From: Streptococcus suis YS56
Lineage (GTDB): Bacteria; Bacillota; Bacilli; Lactobacillales; Streptococcaceae
NCBI RefSeq assembly: GCF_000440115.1
Contig: NZ_ALMY01000040.1
Coordinates: 1-34,364 of the forward strand
DNA: 34,364 nt
Reading direction: 5' to 3'
In this document: positions 25,569 through 34,364 of the stretch, in pieces
Layout of the letters: every line of letters begins with the position of its first letter
How positions within the stretch are numbered: the stretch's first letter is position 1
The notes under the pieces: generated by a model
Databases searched by the model: none
What the model saw: only the letters and a program-made list of their open reading frames with translations
Told to the model about the DNA's origin: nothing
Position numbers and translations under genes: made by a program

Positions 25569-25597
25569 AGTATAACATACTCAGTTAACTTTGAAAA
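25569..25597 (-). promoter_or_regulatory. Promoter of the YueI-family gene, leaderless type
   Basis: On the minus strand TTTTCA (25592-25597), 17 bases, TATACT (25569-25574), with TG one base before the hexamer. Only six bases separate the -10 from the ATG. Confidence 0.5.
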
Positions 25598-25627
25598 GGA
25601 AGGCGTTTACATTATTTCTTTCAGTAA

Positions 25628-27016
<1,389 letters not shown>

Positions 27017-27019
<3 letters not shown>

Positions 27020-27041
27020 ATTAGTACAGTGTACTAATTTA
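27017..27041. repeat. Perfect palindrome over the eno stop codon
   Basis: Two 11-base arms (TAAATTAGTAC and GTACTAATTTA) flank AGT with no mismatch. The core GTACAGTGTAC is repeated at 27110-27120, and a variant occurs at 27196-27206. It could be a protein-binding site or the 3' mRNA hairpin. Confidence 0.8.
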
Positions 27042-27074
27042 TCCCCGAGCTAGAATAGCGAGGGCTATAGTAAG

Positions 27075-27107
27075 AACAAGTCTGAAGATTTTCGGACTTG
27101 TTTTTCT
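27075..27107 (+). terminator. eno terminator 1
   Basis: AACAAGTCTGAA (27075-27086) pairs with TTCGGACTTGTT (27091-27102) around GATT with one U-G pair, followed by TTTCT. Confidence 0.9.
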
Positions 27108-27160
27108 ATGTACAGTGTACTAATTTATCCCCGAGTTAGAATAACGAGGGTTATAGTAAA

Positions 27161-27193
27161 AACAAGTCCGAAGATTTTCGGACTTGTTTTTCT
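27161..27193 (+). terminator. eno terminator 2
   Basis: Second copy of the same hairpin; the U-G pair of copy 1 is C-G here, so the stem is perfect. Confidence 0.9.
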
Positions 27194-27356
27194 ATGTACA
27201 GTGTGCTAATTTATTTTCGGGCTAACAAAGTGAGGGATTAGTAAAACTCTCTAGGTTTTCCTAGGGAATTTTCTTTGCCTTGATATTGATAAAATGGTAT
27301 TCTAAAAAGGCAGATCAACTTAAGTATTCTCATATTGAAAAGAGATGGAGAGTGGG

Positions 27357-28004
27357 ATGATAGAGTGGATATTTTTTGATTTGGGTTCGACGCTTTTAGA
27401 TGAAGAGGCTGCTTATGATTATTATATAGACAAGTGTGTGAAGAAGTTAGAGTCTCTGGATATAGAGGTTTCATCAGATTCTTATAAAAAGAAAATGGTG
27501 GAGTATGCTCATAAGTCGCTGGATACCATTCGTGCGACCTGGCACTATTTTGCACCGACCGAGCCACGTCCTTTATGGACAAATGAGGGTGTGAGCCTGT
27601 ATCCTGAAACAATAGATGCTCTAGAGAAGTTATCACAAAACTATCGATTGGGGATTGTTGCCAATCAGTCTAGTAGTATTAGAGAACTGCTTAAAGAGTG
27701 GGGAATTGAGTCTTATTTTCAACTCGTTATCCTCTCTGAAGAGGTTGGACTATCTAAACCAGATACAACTATTTTCACACTTGCCTTGCAAAAAGCGAAT
27801 ATCCCTGCCGATAGAGTTGTCTATGTTGGGGATAGGTATGATCATGATATTCTGCCTGCTAAATCTTTGGGAATGTGGACTGTACGGATACTGACAGGTT
27901 TTGGAAAGCATGCCAGTGAAAATGAAAAATTGAAGAGTGATTGGGTAATTCCTTCATTGCAAGAGATAACAAATATTTTTGAACAAACAAAAAAACTAGA
28001 CTGA
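27357..28004 (+). CDS. HAD-family hydrolase
   Basis: 215 residues. FFDLGSTLLDEEAAYDYY has the nucleophile aspartate, but the usual second aspartate of DxDxT is replaced (DLGST), as in YjjG/haloacid-type relatives. GIVANQSS is motif II, LSKPDTTIF motif III (Lys) and YVGDRYDHDILPA motif IV. Substrate unknown. Two ATGs are possible; 27357 is preferred to 27345 because GGAG lies six bases before it and MIEWIFFDLG is the natural start. It converges on the next gene with a shared terminator that overlaps its stop. Confidence 0.88.
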   Translation: MIEWIFFDLGSTLLDEEAAYDYYIDKCVKKLESLDIEVSSDSYKKKMVEYAHKSLDTIRATWHYFAPTEPRPLWTNEGVSLYPETIDALEKLSQNYRLGIVANQSSSIRELLKEWGIESYFQLVILSEEVGLSKPDTTIFTLALQKANIPADRVVYVGDRYDHDILPAKSLGMWTVRILTGFGKHASENEKLKSDWVIPSLQEITNIFEQTKKLD

Positions 28005-28025
28005 ACATTCTCAGCCTAGTTTTTA
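27991..28025. terminator. Bidirectional terminator
   Basis: AAAAACTAG and CTAGTTTTT pair, with CTGA/TCAG inside, and runs of A and T on the two sides. It serves the HAD gene and the convergent 61-residue gene. Confidence 0.85.
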
Positions 28026-28031
28026 CATGTA

Positions 28032-28217
28032 TTAGAACAAGCCTTTAACCTTGTCCAAAAGACCGTTTACGCCTTCAGAACCTGACAAGAGCCCCTTTGC
28101 TTGTTCAAGGTATTCACCGAATTGGTCCTTGTTTTCTTCGATAAATTGTTTTGCACCATCAAAGTCTTTGTTTGCAATCAATTCTTTTACTTGGTTAAAA
28201 AGATCTACTGGATTCAT
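28032..28217 (-). CDS. Small helical protein of 61 residues, unknown function
   Basis: The product, starting MNPVDLFNQVKELIANKDFD and ending DKVKGLF, is predicted fully helical and amphipathic, with no signal peptide, membrane helix or cysteine. The ATG at 28217 is preferred over a longer frame because AGGAGGTGA, complementary to the very end of 16S rRNA, sits seven bases upstream. It has its own promoter. Such a ribosome-binding site and small size suggest abundant expression. I do not recognise the family. Confidence 0.8.
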   Translation of the reverse strand: MNPVDLFNQVKELIANKDFDGAKQFIEENKDQFGEYLEQAKGLLSGSEGVNGLLDKVKGLF

Positions 28218-28241
28218 GTTGAAATCACCTCCTATGAGACT

Positions 28242-28270
28242 ATTAAACCAAAACTGGACGGATTTCACAA
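28242..28270 (-). promoter_or_regulatory. Promoter of the 61-residue gene
   Basis: On the minus strand TTGTGA (28265-28270), 17 bases, TTTAAT (28242-28247). It lies just downstream of the pgl stop. Confidence 0.55.
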
Positions 28271-28280
28271 TTGAAACGAC

Positions 28281-29285
28281 TTATAAAAATGTAACGCAAA
28301 CTGCTTCAGGAACATAGAAATCGTGTGAAAGCTCAGTCAAACAGCCATTTTCGGCATCTCTCTCAAATACAGTTGCATTGTCAGAATCTTGATGGACAAC
28401 AATCAAATGCTTTTCATCTGGACTTAGAATGAAATCGCGTGGGATTTTACCATTTGTTGGGACGATTTCAACTAATTCTAAGCTGGCATCAGCAAGCGTT
28501 TTGTAGACTGCGATAGAGTCGTTTCCGCGGTTGGAGCCATAAATAAATTTACCATCCTTTGTGATGCGAATAGCGGCAGTACCGTTGAAACCAGTATGGT
28601 CTTCTGGGAGAGTAGAGACAGTTTGTAGGTGTTCAAATTGTCCCCAGCCGTCGTAGATAAGCACCTCAATAGTTGAATTGAGTTCACAGATGAGATAGGC
28701 GATTTTTGCGACAGGATGGAAGACAATGTGACGTGGACCACTTCCTGGCGCAGCCTGATAGGTTGCGATTTTCTCTACTTTTCCTTGGTCAGATACCTTA
28801 TAGGTTACCACTTGATCACATCCTAAATCACAGGTTACTAAAAATTTATCGGGCGCCAAATCAGAAAAGTGAACATGGGCGGAAGCTTGGTTTTCGTGCG
28901 GTCCAGATCCTTCGTGTTGAGCGACATCAGCTAATTCTAGCGAACCATCCGCCAAACGTTTATAAACAAGTAGTTGCCCTTTGTGGAAATTGGAGCCATA
29001 AACTAAATCTCTTGCTTCATCTACAGCGACATAGCAAAGTGGTGCGCCCTCTGATACAACATGGTTGAGTAGAGTATAGTCAGCATTAAAGGCAGCGATA
29101 CCTCCTAGACCATTTTCAGCGCCGACGGAGTATAGATGTCCGACCTTATCAAAGGCAAGGTAGGTAGGGTTAGGTTCTTCAGTGACCAATTCTAGATTGC
29201 TAAGTTGTCCTGTTTCAGAGTCAAAATTTGCTTTATAAATTCCTTTTGATTCACGTTTTGTGTAGGTACCGAAATAGATAGTCAT
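28281..29285 (-). CDS. pgl: 6-phosphogluconolactonase, beta-propeller type
   Basis: 334 residues of the YkgB/Pgl seven-bladed propeller family, which hydrolyses 6-phosphogluconolactone in the pentose phosphate pathway. MTIYFGTYTKRESKGIY, EPNPTYLAFD, GSGPHENQASAHVHF, DLGCDQVVTY, GSGPRHIVFHP, NGTAAIRITKDGKFIYGSNRG and PRDFILSPDEKHLIV are the conserved blade motifs. GGAG precedes the ATG, and an extended -10 (TGG TATAAT, hexamer at 29317-29322) is upstream. The family also includes proteins of other activity, so the reaction is inferred. Confidence 0.88.
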   Translation of the reverse strand: MTIYFGTYTKRESKGIYKANFDSETGQLSNLELVTEEPNPTYLAFDKVGHLYSVGAENGLGGIAAFNADYTLLNHVVSEGAPLCYVAVDEARDLVYGSNFHKGQLLVYKRLADGSLELADVAQHEGSGPHENQASAHVHFSDLAPDKFLVTCDLGCDQVVTYKVSDQGKVEKIATYQAAPGSGPRHIVFHPVAKIAYLICELNSTIEVLIYDGWGQFEHLQTVSTLPEDHTGFNGTAAIRITKDGKFIYGSNRGNDSIAVYKTLADASLELVEIVPTNGKIPRDFILSPDEKHLIVVHQDSDNATVFERDAENGCLTELSHDFYVPEAVCVTFL

Positions 29286-29364
29286 AGGATTCTCCTTTTT
29301 GGAAATGATTGATAAAATTATACCATGTTTTTCTGAGAAAGTCGTATAAATTCTGTAGTTGATT

Positions 29365-29394
29365 TTTACAAAAATCCTTTCTCCATGTTACAAT
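29365..29394 (+). promoter_or_regulatory. Promoter of the AI-2E permease operon
   Basis: TTTACA (29365-29370), 18 bases, TACAAT (29389-29394), 27 bases before the start codon at 29421. Confidence 0.6.
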
Positions 29395-29420
29395 AGAAAA
29401 AAAGACTAGGAGTGTATTAG

Positions 29421-30587
29421 ATGGAGGATAAGCATCAAAAATTTAGTCTGACTTGGTTTTTCCGCTTGTTTTTGAATAGCCAAGCGGTGACATTTTTATT
29501 AGTAACCTTGCTGACTTTTTTGACCATATTTATTTTTAGTAAAATTAGTTTTTTATTCAGACCAATAGGAAGCTTTTTAGAAATTGTATTGTTACCGATG
29601 ATTTTAACAGGTCTTTTGTATTACCTATTAAATCCGATGGTTGACTGGATGGAAAAGCATAAAATTTCTCGTACAGTTGGTATTTCCATTCTCTTTGTTT
29701 TAATCAGTCTTCTCATTATATGGGGACTGGCGGTGGCAATTCCGAGTATTCAAGAGCAAGTGACATCCTTTGCGCAAAATCTTCCTTCGAATATCCAGAA
29801 AATCGAAGGGCAAGTGACGAGCTTATTGCAGGACCAAAGATTTGAACAATTTCGTCCTACTGCATTGGAATTGTTAAATAAGGTCAATGATCAGATCGTT
29901 GCTTATGCGCAAAAATTTTCAACAAGTGCTGTAAACTGGGCAAGTAATTTGATTTCAACCGCTTCGCAGATTATTGTTGCTATTTTGATTATGCCTTTTA
30001 TTCTCTTTTATCTGTTACGGGATGGTCAGTATTTGAATAAACACATCACCCAATATCTACCAACCAAGTGGAGAGAACCGATTGGAACAGTACTATCAGA
30101 TGTGAATGGGCAATTATCAAACTATGTTCGTGGTCAGGTGACCGTTGCGATTATTGTTGCCCTGATGTTCTCAGTGATGTTCTCAATCATTGGTCTTAGC
30201 TATCCAATAACCTTGGGGGTGATGGCTGGTTTCCTCAATCTAATTCCGTATTTGGGTTCTTTCTTGGCCATGATTCCAGCTGTTATTTTAGGATTGATTG
30301 CTGGTCCAATCATGCTGGTTAAGGTTTTAATTGTTTTTATGGTGGAACAAACTATTGAAGGGCGATTTGTAACTCCCCTAATCATTGGTTCTTCTTTGAA
30401 TATTCACCCGATTACCATCTTGTTTGTACTCTTAACAGCTGGTCAAATGTATGGAGTTCTTGGGGTGCTTTTAGGGATTCCAATTTATGCATCTATTAAA
30501 GTGTTAGTCAAGGCAGTATTTGAGTGGTACAAAGCAAATAGTCATTTATATAATGAAGAAAAGAACGAGGTTTTGAATGAACAATAG
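29421..30587 (+). CDS. AI-2E family transporter (PerM/TqsA-like)
   Basis: 388 residues with about eight membrane segments: a pair near the N-terminus (~18-75), one at ~80-105, an extracytoplasmic helical stretch (~107-170), then ~175-205 and a cluster from ~230 to 355. LGVMAGFLNLIPYLGSFLAMIPA and VEQTIEGRFVTPLIIGSSLNIHPITILF are family signatures. Family members export AI-2 or act as Na+/H+ antiporters; the substrate here is unknown. The next gene overlaps by 11 bases, and the tail (NEEKNEVLNEQ) is hydrophilic. Confidence 0.88.
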   Translation: MEDKHQKFSLTWFFRLFLNSQAVTFLLVTLLTFLTIFIFSKISFLFRPIGSFLEIVLLPMILTGLLYYLLNPMVDWMEKHKISRTVGISILFVLISLLIIWGLAVAIPSIQEQVTSFAQNLPSNIQKIEGQVTSLLQDQRFEQFRPTALELLNKVNDQIVAYAQKFSTSAVNWASNLISTASQIIVAILIMPFILFYLLRDGQYLNKHITQYLPTKWREPIGTVLSDVNGQLSNYVRGQVTVAIIVALMFSVMFSIIGLSYPITLGVMAGFLNLIPYLGSFLAMIPAVILGLIAGPIMLVKVLIVFMVEQTIEGRFVTPLIIGSSLNIHPITILFVLLTAGQMYGVLGVLLGIPIYASIKVLVKAVFEWYKANSHLYNEEKNEVLNEQ

Positions 30588-31806
30588 TGAAAAAATGTTG
30601 GCTTGTTTGGACCAGCAGGATTTAGTCAAGGCAGATAAGTATTTCAGGCGCGCCTTGGTGCAAGATGACAGTGAAACGCTTTTGTCCTTGGCTGCCTATC
30701 TGGAAAGTATTGGTTTTTTCCCTCAGGCTGCACAAATTTATGACAAACTCAAGGAAACCTATCCTGAGGTAGTCCTCAATCTGGCTCAGATTGCTTTTGA
30801 AGACGGCATGGTCGAAGAAGCGTTTGCTTATTTGGAGGAAATTTCGGAAGACAGTCCAGCCTATGTAGAAGCCTTGTTGGTCAAGGCGGATTTGTATCAG
30901 GCAGAAGGCTTGTCTGATGTGGCGCGTGAAAAATTGTTAGAAGCAAGTCACTTATCAGATGAACCCATTATCCTCTTTGGCTTAGCAGAATTGGATATGG
31001 AACTGGAATTATTTAAGGAAGCCATTTCCTACTATGCCCAGTTAGACAATCGGGAAATGTACGAATTAACGGGAGTTTCTACCTATCAGCGAATTGGTAT
31101 TGCCTATGCAAGTTTAGGGAAATTTGAAGCGGCCATTGAATTTTTGGAAAAAGCTGTTGAGTTGGAATACGATGATCAGACGGTCTTTGAATTGGCAGCT
31201 CTGCTATTTGAACGAGAAGAATACCAAAAGGCAAATCTCTACTTCAAACAGTTGGATACGATCAATCCTGATTTTGAGGGCTATGAATATGCCTATGCAC
31301 AGTCGCTTCATGCCGAGCATAAGATTGATGAAGCCTTGGCTATGACACAAAAAGGCTTGGCTAAAAATGACTTTGATGCCAATCTCTTGCTTCAGGCTTC
31401 TCAGTATGCTTATGAATTGCATGACGAGGCGGGGGCAGAAGATTATCTTCTACAGGCAAAAGAGGTGGCAGATGATAGTAACGAACTAGCTCTGCGCTTG
31501 TCCAATCTGTATCTTGAACAGGAACGATTTGAAGAGGTTGTGGCTTTATTTGATGAAGAGGTTGAGAATGTCTTGGCGCGTTGGAATGTAGCAAAGGCCT
31601 ATCAGGCATTGGAAAGGGAAGAAGAAGCCCTTGCTTTCTATGAGGAATTAGCTGGGGATTTAGCGGCAAACCCAGAGTTTCTGGCTGATTATGTAGCCCT
31701 TTTACGTCAGCTTGGTCGTTTGGATGAGGCAAGAGAGCAGGCAAACCGTTATATCCAATTGGTGCCAGACGATTTAGCCATGCAAGAATTTTTAAATGAA
31801 GAGTAG
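30577..31806 (+). CDS. Tetratricopeptide repeat protein
   Basis: 409 residues, strongly acidic and helical, made of about ten TPR-like 34-residue units. Examples are ADKYFRRALVQDDSETLLSLA, RIGIAYASLGKFEAAIEFLE and VAKAYQALEREEEALAFYEE. It has no signal peptide or membrane helix, so it is a cytosolic scaffold of unknown partner. It starts within the end of the AI-2E gene and ends four bases before budA, so the three form an operon. Orthologues are common in streptococci with no assigned function known to me. Confidence 0.9.
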   Translation: MNNSEKMLACLDQQDLVKADKYFRRALVQDDSETLLSLAAYLESIGFFPQAAQIYDKLKETYPEVVLNLAQIAFEDGMVEEAFAYLEEISEDSPAYVEALLVKADLYQAEGLSDVAREKLLEASHLSDEPIILFGLAELDMELELFKEAISYYAQLDNREMYELTGVSTYQRIGIAYASLGKFEAAIEFLEKAVELEYDDQTVFELAALLFEREEYQKANLYFKQLDTINPDFEGYEYAYAQSLHAEHKIDEALAMTQKGLAKNDFDANLLLQASQYAYELHDEAGAEDYLLQAKEVADDSNELALRLSNLYLEQERFEEVVALFDEEVENVLARWNVAKAYQALEREEEALAFYEELAGDLAANPEFLADYVALLRQLGRLDEAREQANRYIQLVPDDLAMQEFLNEE

Positions 31807-31809
31807 GTT

Positions 31810-32526
31810 ATGCAAGTAAATCGATTATTTCAATACAATACACTCGGTGCCTTGATGGCTGGACTTTACGGTGGTTCATTGACAGTCGGTGAGCTGCTGG
31901 AGCATGGTGATTTGGGCTTGGGAACCCTGGATTCTATTGACGGCGAGCTGATTGTTTTGGATGGAAAGGCCTATCAGGCTAAGGGAGCAGGGGAGAAACC
32001 AGAAGTGGTTGAAGTTCCTGTTGATATGAAAGTTCCCTATGCAGCGGTCATTTTCCATGAGGCAGAAGTGATTTTCAAACAGCGCTTTGAAATGACCAGC
32101 GATGAATTGCATCAGCGAATTGAATCCTATTACGATGGGGAAAATCTTTTTCGCTCCATCAAAATCAAGGGGACTTTCGCTCGGATGCATGTGCGTATGA
32201 TTCCAAAGTCGGCCTCTGATGTTCGTTTTGCGGAAGTGGCTAGTCGCCAGCCTGAGTATACCGCTGAGAACATTTCAGGTACCATTGTTGGTATTTGGAC
32301 GCCAGAGATTTTCCATGGTGTCAGTGTGGCTGGCTATCATTTGCATTTTATTTCGGATGATTTGACATTTGGCGGGCATGTCATGGACTATGTTATCTCA
32401 GAAGGAATGGTGGAAGTGGGGCCAGTAGATCAACTAGACCAACGTTTTCCTGTTCAAGACCGCCAATATCTTTTCGCTAAGTTCAATGCAAAGGAAGTCA
32501 GAGAAGATATTGATAAGGCGGAGTAG
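31810..32526 (+). CDS. budA: Alpha-acetolactate decarboxylase
   Basis: 238 residues. It converts alpha-acetolactate to acetoin, diverting pyruvate away from acid and adjusting the pool used for valine and leucine. The zinc ligands are H177 and H179 in AGYHLHF and H190 in TFGGHV. R125 (TFARMHVR) and E62 (GAGEKPE) fit the active site. TLGALMAGLYGG is the conserved front. It is the last gene of the AI-2E/TPR operon, and a bidirectional terminator follows. No alsS or bud dehydrogenase gene is in the window. Confidence 0.95.
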   Translation: MQVNRLFQYNTLGALMAGLYGGSLTVGELLEHGDLGLGTLDSIDGELIVLDGKAYQAKGAGEKPEVVEVPVDMKVPYAAVIFHEAEVIFKQRFEMTSDELHQRIESYYDGENLFRSIKIKGTFARMHVRMIPKSASDVRFAEVASRQPEYTAENISGTIVGIWTPEIFHGVSVAGYHLHFISDDLTFGGHVMDYVISEGMVEVGPVDQLDQRFPVQDRQYLFAKFNAKEVREDIDKAE

Positions 32527-32536
32527 GTTTCAATAC

Positions 32537-32578
32537 AGAAAAATCCATGAACTAGATTTTCATGGATTTTATTTTGTC
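32537..32578. terminator. Bidirectional terminator between budA and rqcH
   Basis: AAAATCCATGAA pairs with TTTCATGGATTTT around a short loop, followed on the plus strand by ATTTTG. It overlaps the end of the convergent gene. Confidence 0.85.
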
Positions 32579-34210
32579 TTCTGTTGGGGTGACACGGAGG
32601 GTCTTCTGACCGCGGTAGGTCACAAAACCTGGCTTACCACCTGTTGGCTTATGCAGTTTCTTGGCCTCAATCATATCGACTTGAACCAAGTTAGAATGCC
32701 TTGCCTTAGAGAAGTAGGCAGCCAACTCCGCCGCATCTGTCTTGATCTCGTCGCTTGGATCCAAGTTGTCTGTGATGACCACGTGGCTACCAGGAATGTC
32801 TTTGGCGTGGAACCAGAGTTCGCCTTTTTTGGCCATTTTGAAGGTCAGCTCATCATTTTGCAGGTTATTTTTTCCTACCAGAATAATGGTCTTCCCGTCC
32901 GTCGCCAAGTATCGCTCAGGCTTCTGACGCTTATGGATTTTCTCACGGTGGCGACGCTTGAGGTAACCTGTTTCAATCAATTCCTCACGGATTTCGTCGA
33001 TCTCTGCCAGACTAGCCTGTTCCAGCATGGTGTTAACGGACTCCAGATAGACGATGGTCGCCTTGGTTTCCTCAATCAAGTTGGTCAGGTGCTTGACCGC
33101 CTCCTTGAGTTTCTGGTACTTCTTGAAGTAACGTTGGGCATTTTGGCTAGGAGTCAAAGCCACATCCAACTCAATCTCCAGCTCCTCGCCCGTATAGTAG
33201 TTGTCCAAAATCACGCTCGGCTGGTCATTGGGCACCTGATGCAGATAGGTGGTCAAGAGCTCGCCCTTTTGCCGCACCAACTCCGCCGTCTCCGTATCCG
33301 CCAATTCCTGCTCTTGCTTGACCAGCTTCTTGCGATTCTTCTCTAACTCACTGGCCACCCGCTTGATTAGCTCATTGGCCTGTTGGACCACCCGATCCCG
33401 CTCCGCCTTGTCCTGATAGTAGAAGTCCAGCAGACTGCTCAGGCTCTCAAAGTGTGGCTGGTTTTCAGGGCTATTGGCAAATGGCAGAGCAGCATAGGAT
33501 TTGTCTGTCAGGATAGGCTGTGTTGCCTGGTCAAAAAAGGCACGGAAGTTCTTGAGGCGGTCTGTCTGCAAATGACTGGCCAGTTCAGAAGCTGTATCCC
33601 GACCCAAACCTTGAAAGACCTGTTGGAGATTTTTTGGACTCAGTTCCTGAGTCGATAAGATTTCAAACAATTTCTCATCAGACACCGTATAAGGATTGAG
33701 AGAATGTGTTTCCGGTGGACGAATGTAGGTGGAGCCTGGCAAAATGGTTCGGTAGGAATTTTGCGAGAAACCAACATGCTTAATTGCCTCGATAATCTTC
33801 TGTTCAGACTTATCCACCAAGATGATATTGCTGTGTTTGCCCATGATTTCCACAATCAAGGTAGCTTGAATATGGTCGCCAATCTCATCCTTGTTGGACA
33901 CTGAAAATTCTAAGATGCGGTCATTGTCCAACTGACGAATCTCCTCGATAATGGCACCCTGCAAGTATTTCCGCAGAATCATGGTAAAGGTATTGGGCAC
34001 CTTGGGATTGGTAAAGTCCGACTGAGTCAGCTGAACCCGCCCGAAAACCGAGTGGGCGGACAGGAGCAACTTATGGCTCTGACGGTTGCTGCGGATGTTC
34101 AGAACAATTTCCTGCTCAAAGGGCTGGTTGATTTTCTGAATCCGCCCACCTTCTAAATTGGCCCTTAACTCAGCCGTCATGTGATGTAAAAAAAATCCGT
34201 CAAAAGACAT
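32552..34210 (-). CDS. rqcH: RqcH/NFACT protein, fibronectin-binding (PavA/FBPS type)
   Basis: 552 residues. The NFACT-N domain opens MSFDGFFLHHMTAELRANLE. D97 and R98 in LDNDRILEF are the DR motif needed for alanine tailing. Long coiled coils follow (~280-310 and ~355-395), then NFACT-R (~440-540) with KGELWFHAKDIPGSHVV. The protein binds 50S subunits carrying stalled peptides and recruits alanyl-tRNA. Orthologues (PavA in pneumococcus, FBPS in S. suis, FbpA) are also known as surface adhesins for fibronectin and fibrinogen, despite lacking a signal peptide, as here. AGAGGA precedes the ATG, and an extended -10 (TGA TATACT, hexamer at 34245-34250) lies upstream. Confidence 0.95.
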   Translation of the reverse strand: MSFDGFFLHHMTAELRANLEGGRIQKINQPFEQEIVLNIRSNRQSHKLLLSAHSVFGRVQLTQSDFTNPKVPNTFTMILRKYLQGAIIEEIRQLDNDRILEFSVSNKDEIGDHIQATLIVEIMGKHSNIILVDKSEQKIIEAIKHVGFSQNSYRTILPGSTYIRPPETHSLNPYTVSDEKLFEILSTQELSPKNLQQVFQGLGRDTASELASHLQTDRLKNFRAFFDQATQPILTDKSYAALPFANSPENQPHFESLSSLLDFYYQDKAERDRVVQQANELIKRVASELEKNRKKLVKQEQELADTETAELVRQKGELLTTYLHQVPNDQPSVILDNYYTGEELEIELDVALTPSQNAQRYFKKYQKLKEAVKHLTNLIEETKATIVYLESVNTMLEQASLAEIDEIREELIETGYLKRRHREKIHKRQKPERYLATDGKTIILVGKNNLQNDELTFKMAKKGELWFHAKDIPGSHVVITDNLDPSDEIKTDAAELAAYFSKARHSNLVQVDMIEAKKLHKPTGGKPGFVTYRGQKTLRVTPTEDKIKSMKI

Positions 34211-34244
34211 GTTTTTCCTCTTTCTAATAGCTATAACTCAGTCT

Positions 34245-34253
34245 AGTATATCA
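34245..34253 (-). promoter_or_regulatory. Extended -10 promoter of rqcH
   Basis: On the minus strand TGA TATACT, hexamer at 34245-34250, 34 bases before the ATG. No clear -35. Confidence 0.5.
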
Positions 34254-34346
34254 TATTTTGATGTTTTTTGATGAGAGTGATACTATGAGAAAAAGTGTAG
34301 GACTATAGAGTGATGATGGATGGGGCTGTTTACTTGCAAAAAAGTC

Positions 34347-34359
34347 GGGGGGGGGGGGG
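34347..34359 (+). repeat. Poly-G tract at the window edge
   Basis: Thirteen consecutive G in an AT-rich intergenic region, five bases from the right edge. It could be a slippage-prone tract or an assembly artefact at a contig end. Nothing coding is seen between 34211 and the edge. Confidence 0.7.
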
Positions 34360-34364
34360 TTTAA

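Larger units (their letters stand above)
27025..27246 (+). repeat. 86-bp tandem repeats downstream of eno
   Basis: Units begin at 27025 and 27111, and a degraded third begins at 27197, each opening with TACAGTGT. The first two differ at about five bases. Each has a small hairpin (GCTA/TAGC in unit 1, GTTA/TAAC in unit 2, loop GAA), a compensatory C-G to T-A change, and a terminator hairpin. The third unit lacks the terminator. No open frame is preserved. Confidence 0.9.

Noticed and set aside
31361-31744. Antisense frame of 127 codons in the TPR gene
   Set aside because: Mirror of a strongly acidic helical gene; Pro/His-rich, without start signals.
32486-33346. Plus-strand frame of 286 codons opposite rqcH
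   Set aside because: It is the shadow of the Lys/Glu/Gln-rich coiled-coil region of rqcH, giving a Leu/Gln-rich nonsense protein with no ribosome-binding site.

Overview
The window is chromosomal DNA from a low-GC Gram-positive coccus, almost certainly Streptococcus suis or a very close relative. The support is the gene set and order: rodA, a DJ-1-family gene, gyrB, ezrA and serB run together as in other streptococci. Further support comes from a YSIRK-signal surface protease, an LPXTG 5'-nucleotidase, a PavA/FBPS-type RqcH protein, a canonical AdcR zinc operator and a BOX-like element. Species is inferred from protein families and gene order; no database was searched.

Layout. 1-5495 (minus): the N-terminal 1831 codons of a very large surface zinc metalloprotease of the M26/Zmp type, with near-identical 420-bp tandem repeats encoding paired G5 modules running off the left edge. 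5496-6377: an AT-rich junction and a 5'-truncated metallo-beta-lactamase-fold gene. 6496-10646: holA, sodA, an interspersed hairpin repeat, and a cell-wall-anchored 5'-nucleotidase. 10843-10914: tRNA-Arg(CCU). 11020-13425 (minus): a CLC transporter with fluoride-antiporter signatures coupled to chorismate mutase, a zinc-free S14 paralogue behind a perfect AdcR box, and flavodoxin. 13520-15841: a DHH phosphoesterase overlapping apbE, then L31 type B. 15842-16406: terminator, possible integrase remnant and BOX-like element. 16407-22823: rodA, DJ-1-family gene, gyrB, ezrA, serB. 22825-22995: a second, inverted copy of the interspersed repeat. 22997-27019: HAD phosphatase, glycerate kinase with a coupled small membrane protein, a YueI-family gene and enolase. 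27020-27246: 86-bp tandem repeats carrying terminators. 27357-34210: a second HAD hydrolase, a 61-residue helical protein, 6-phosphogluconolactonase, an AI-2E-type permease, a TPR protein, acetolactate decarboxylase and RqcH/FBPS. The window ends in a run of 13 G.

How it fits together. Most genes are housekeeping: replication (holA, gyrB), envelope and division (rodA, ezrA), translation quality control and ribosomal proteins, and central carbon metabolism (eno, glycerate kinase, pgl, budA). The host-facing parts are the M26-type protease, the ectonucleotidase, SodA and RqcH/FBPS. A metal and ion stress theme is visible in the AdcR-controlled zinc-free S14, the zinc-free L31 type B, the Mn-type SOD and the putative fluoride exporter.

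The observations most worth following are the inverted domain order and homogenised repeats of the protease, the fluoride-type CLC hidden behind a chloride-channel family name, a flavinylation-like motif at the extreme C-terminus of ApbE, the AdcR operator on the S14 paralogue, a probably leaderless YueI-family mRNA, and structured repeats with compensatory base changes at three places.
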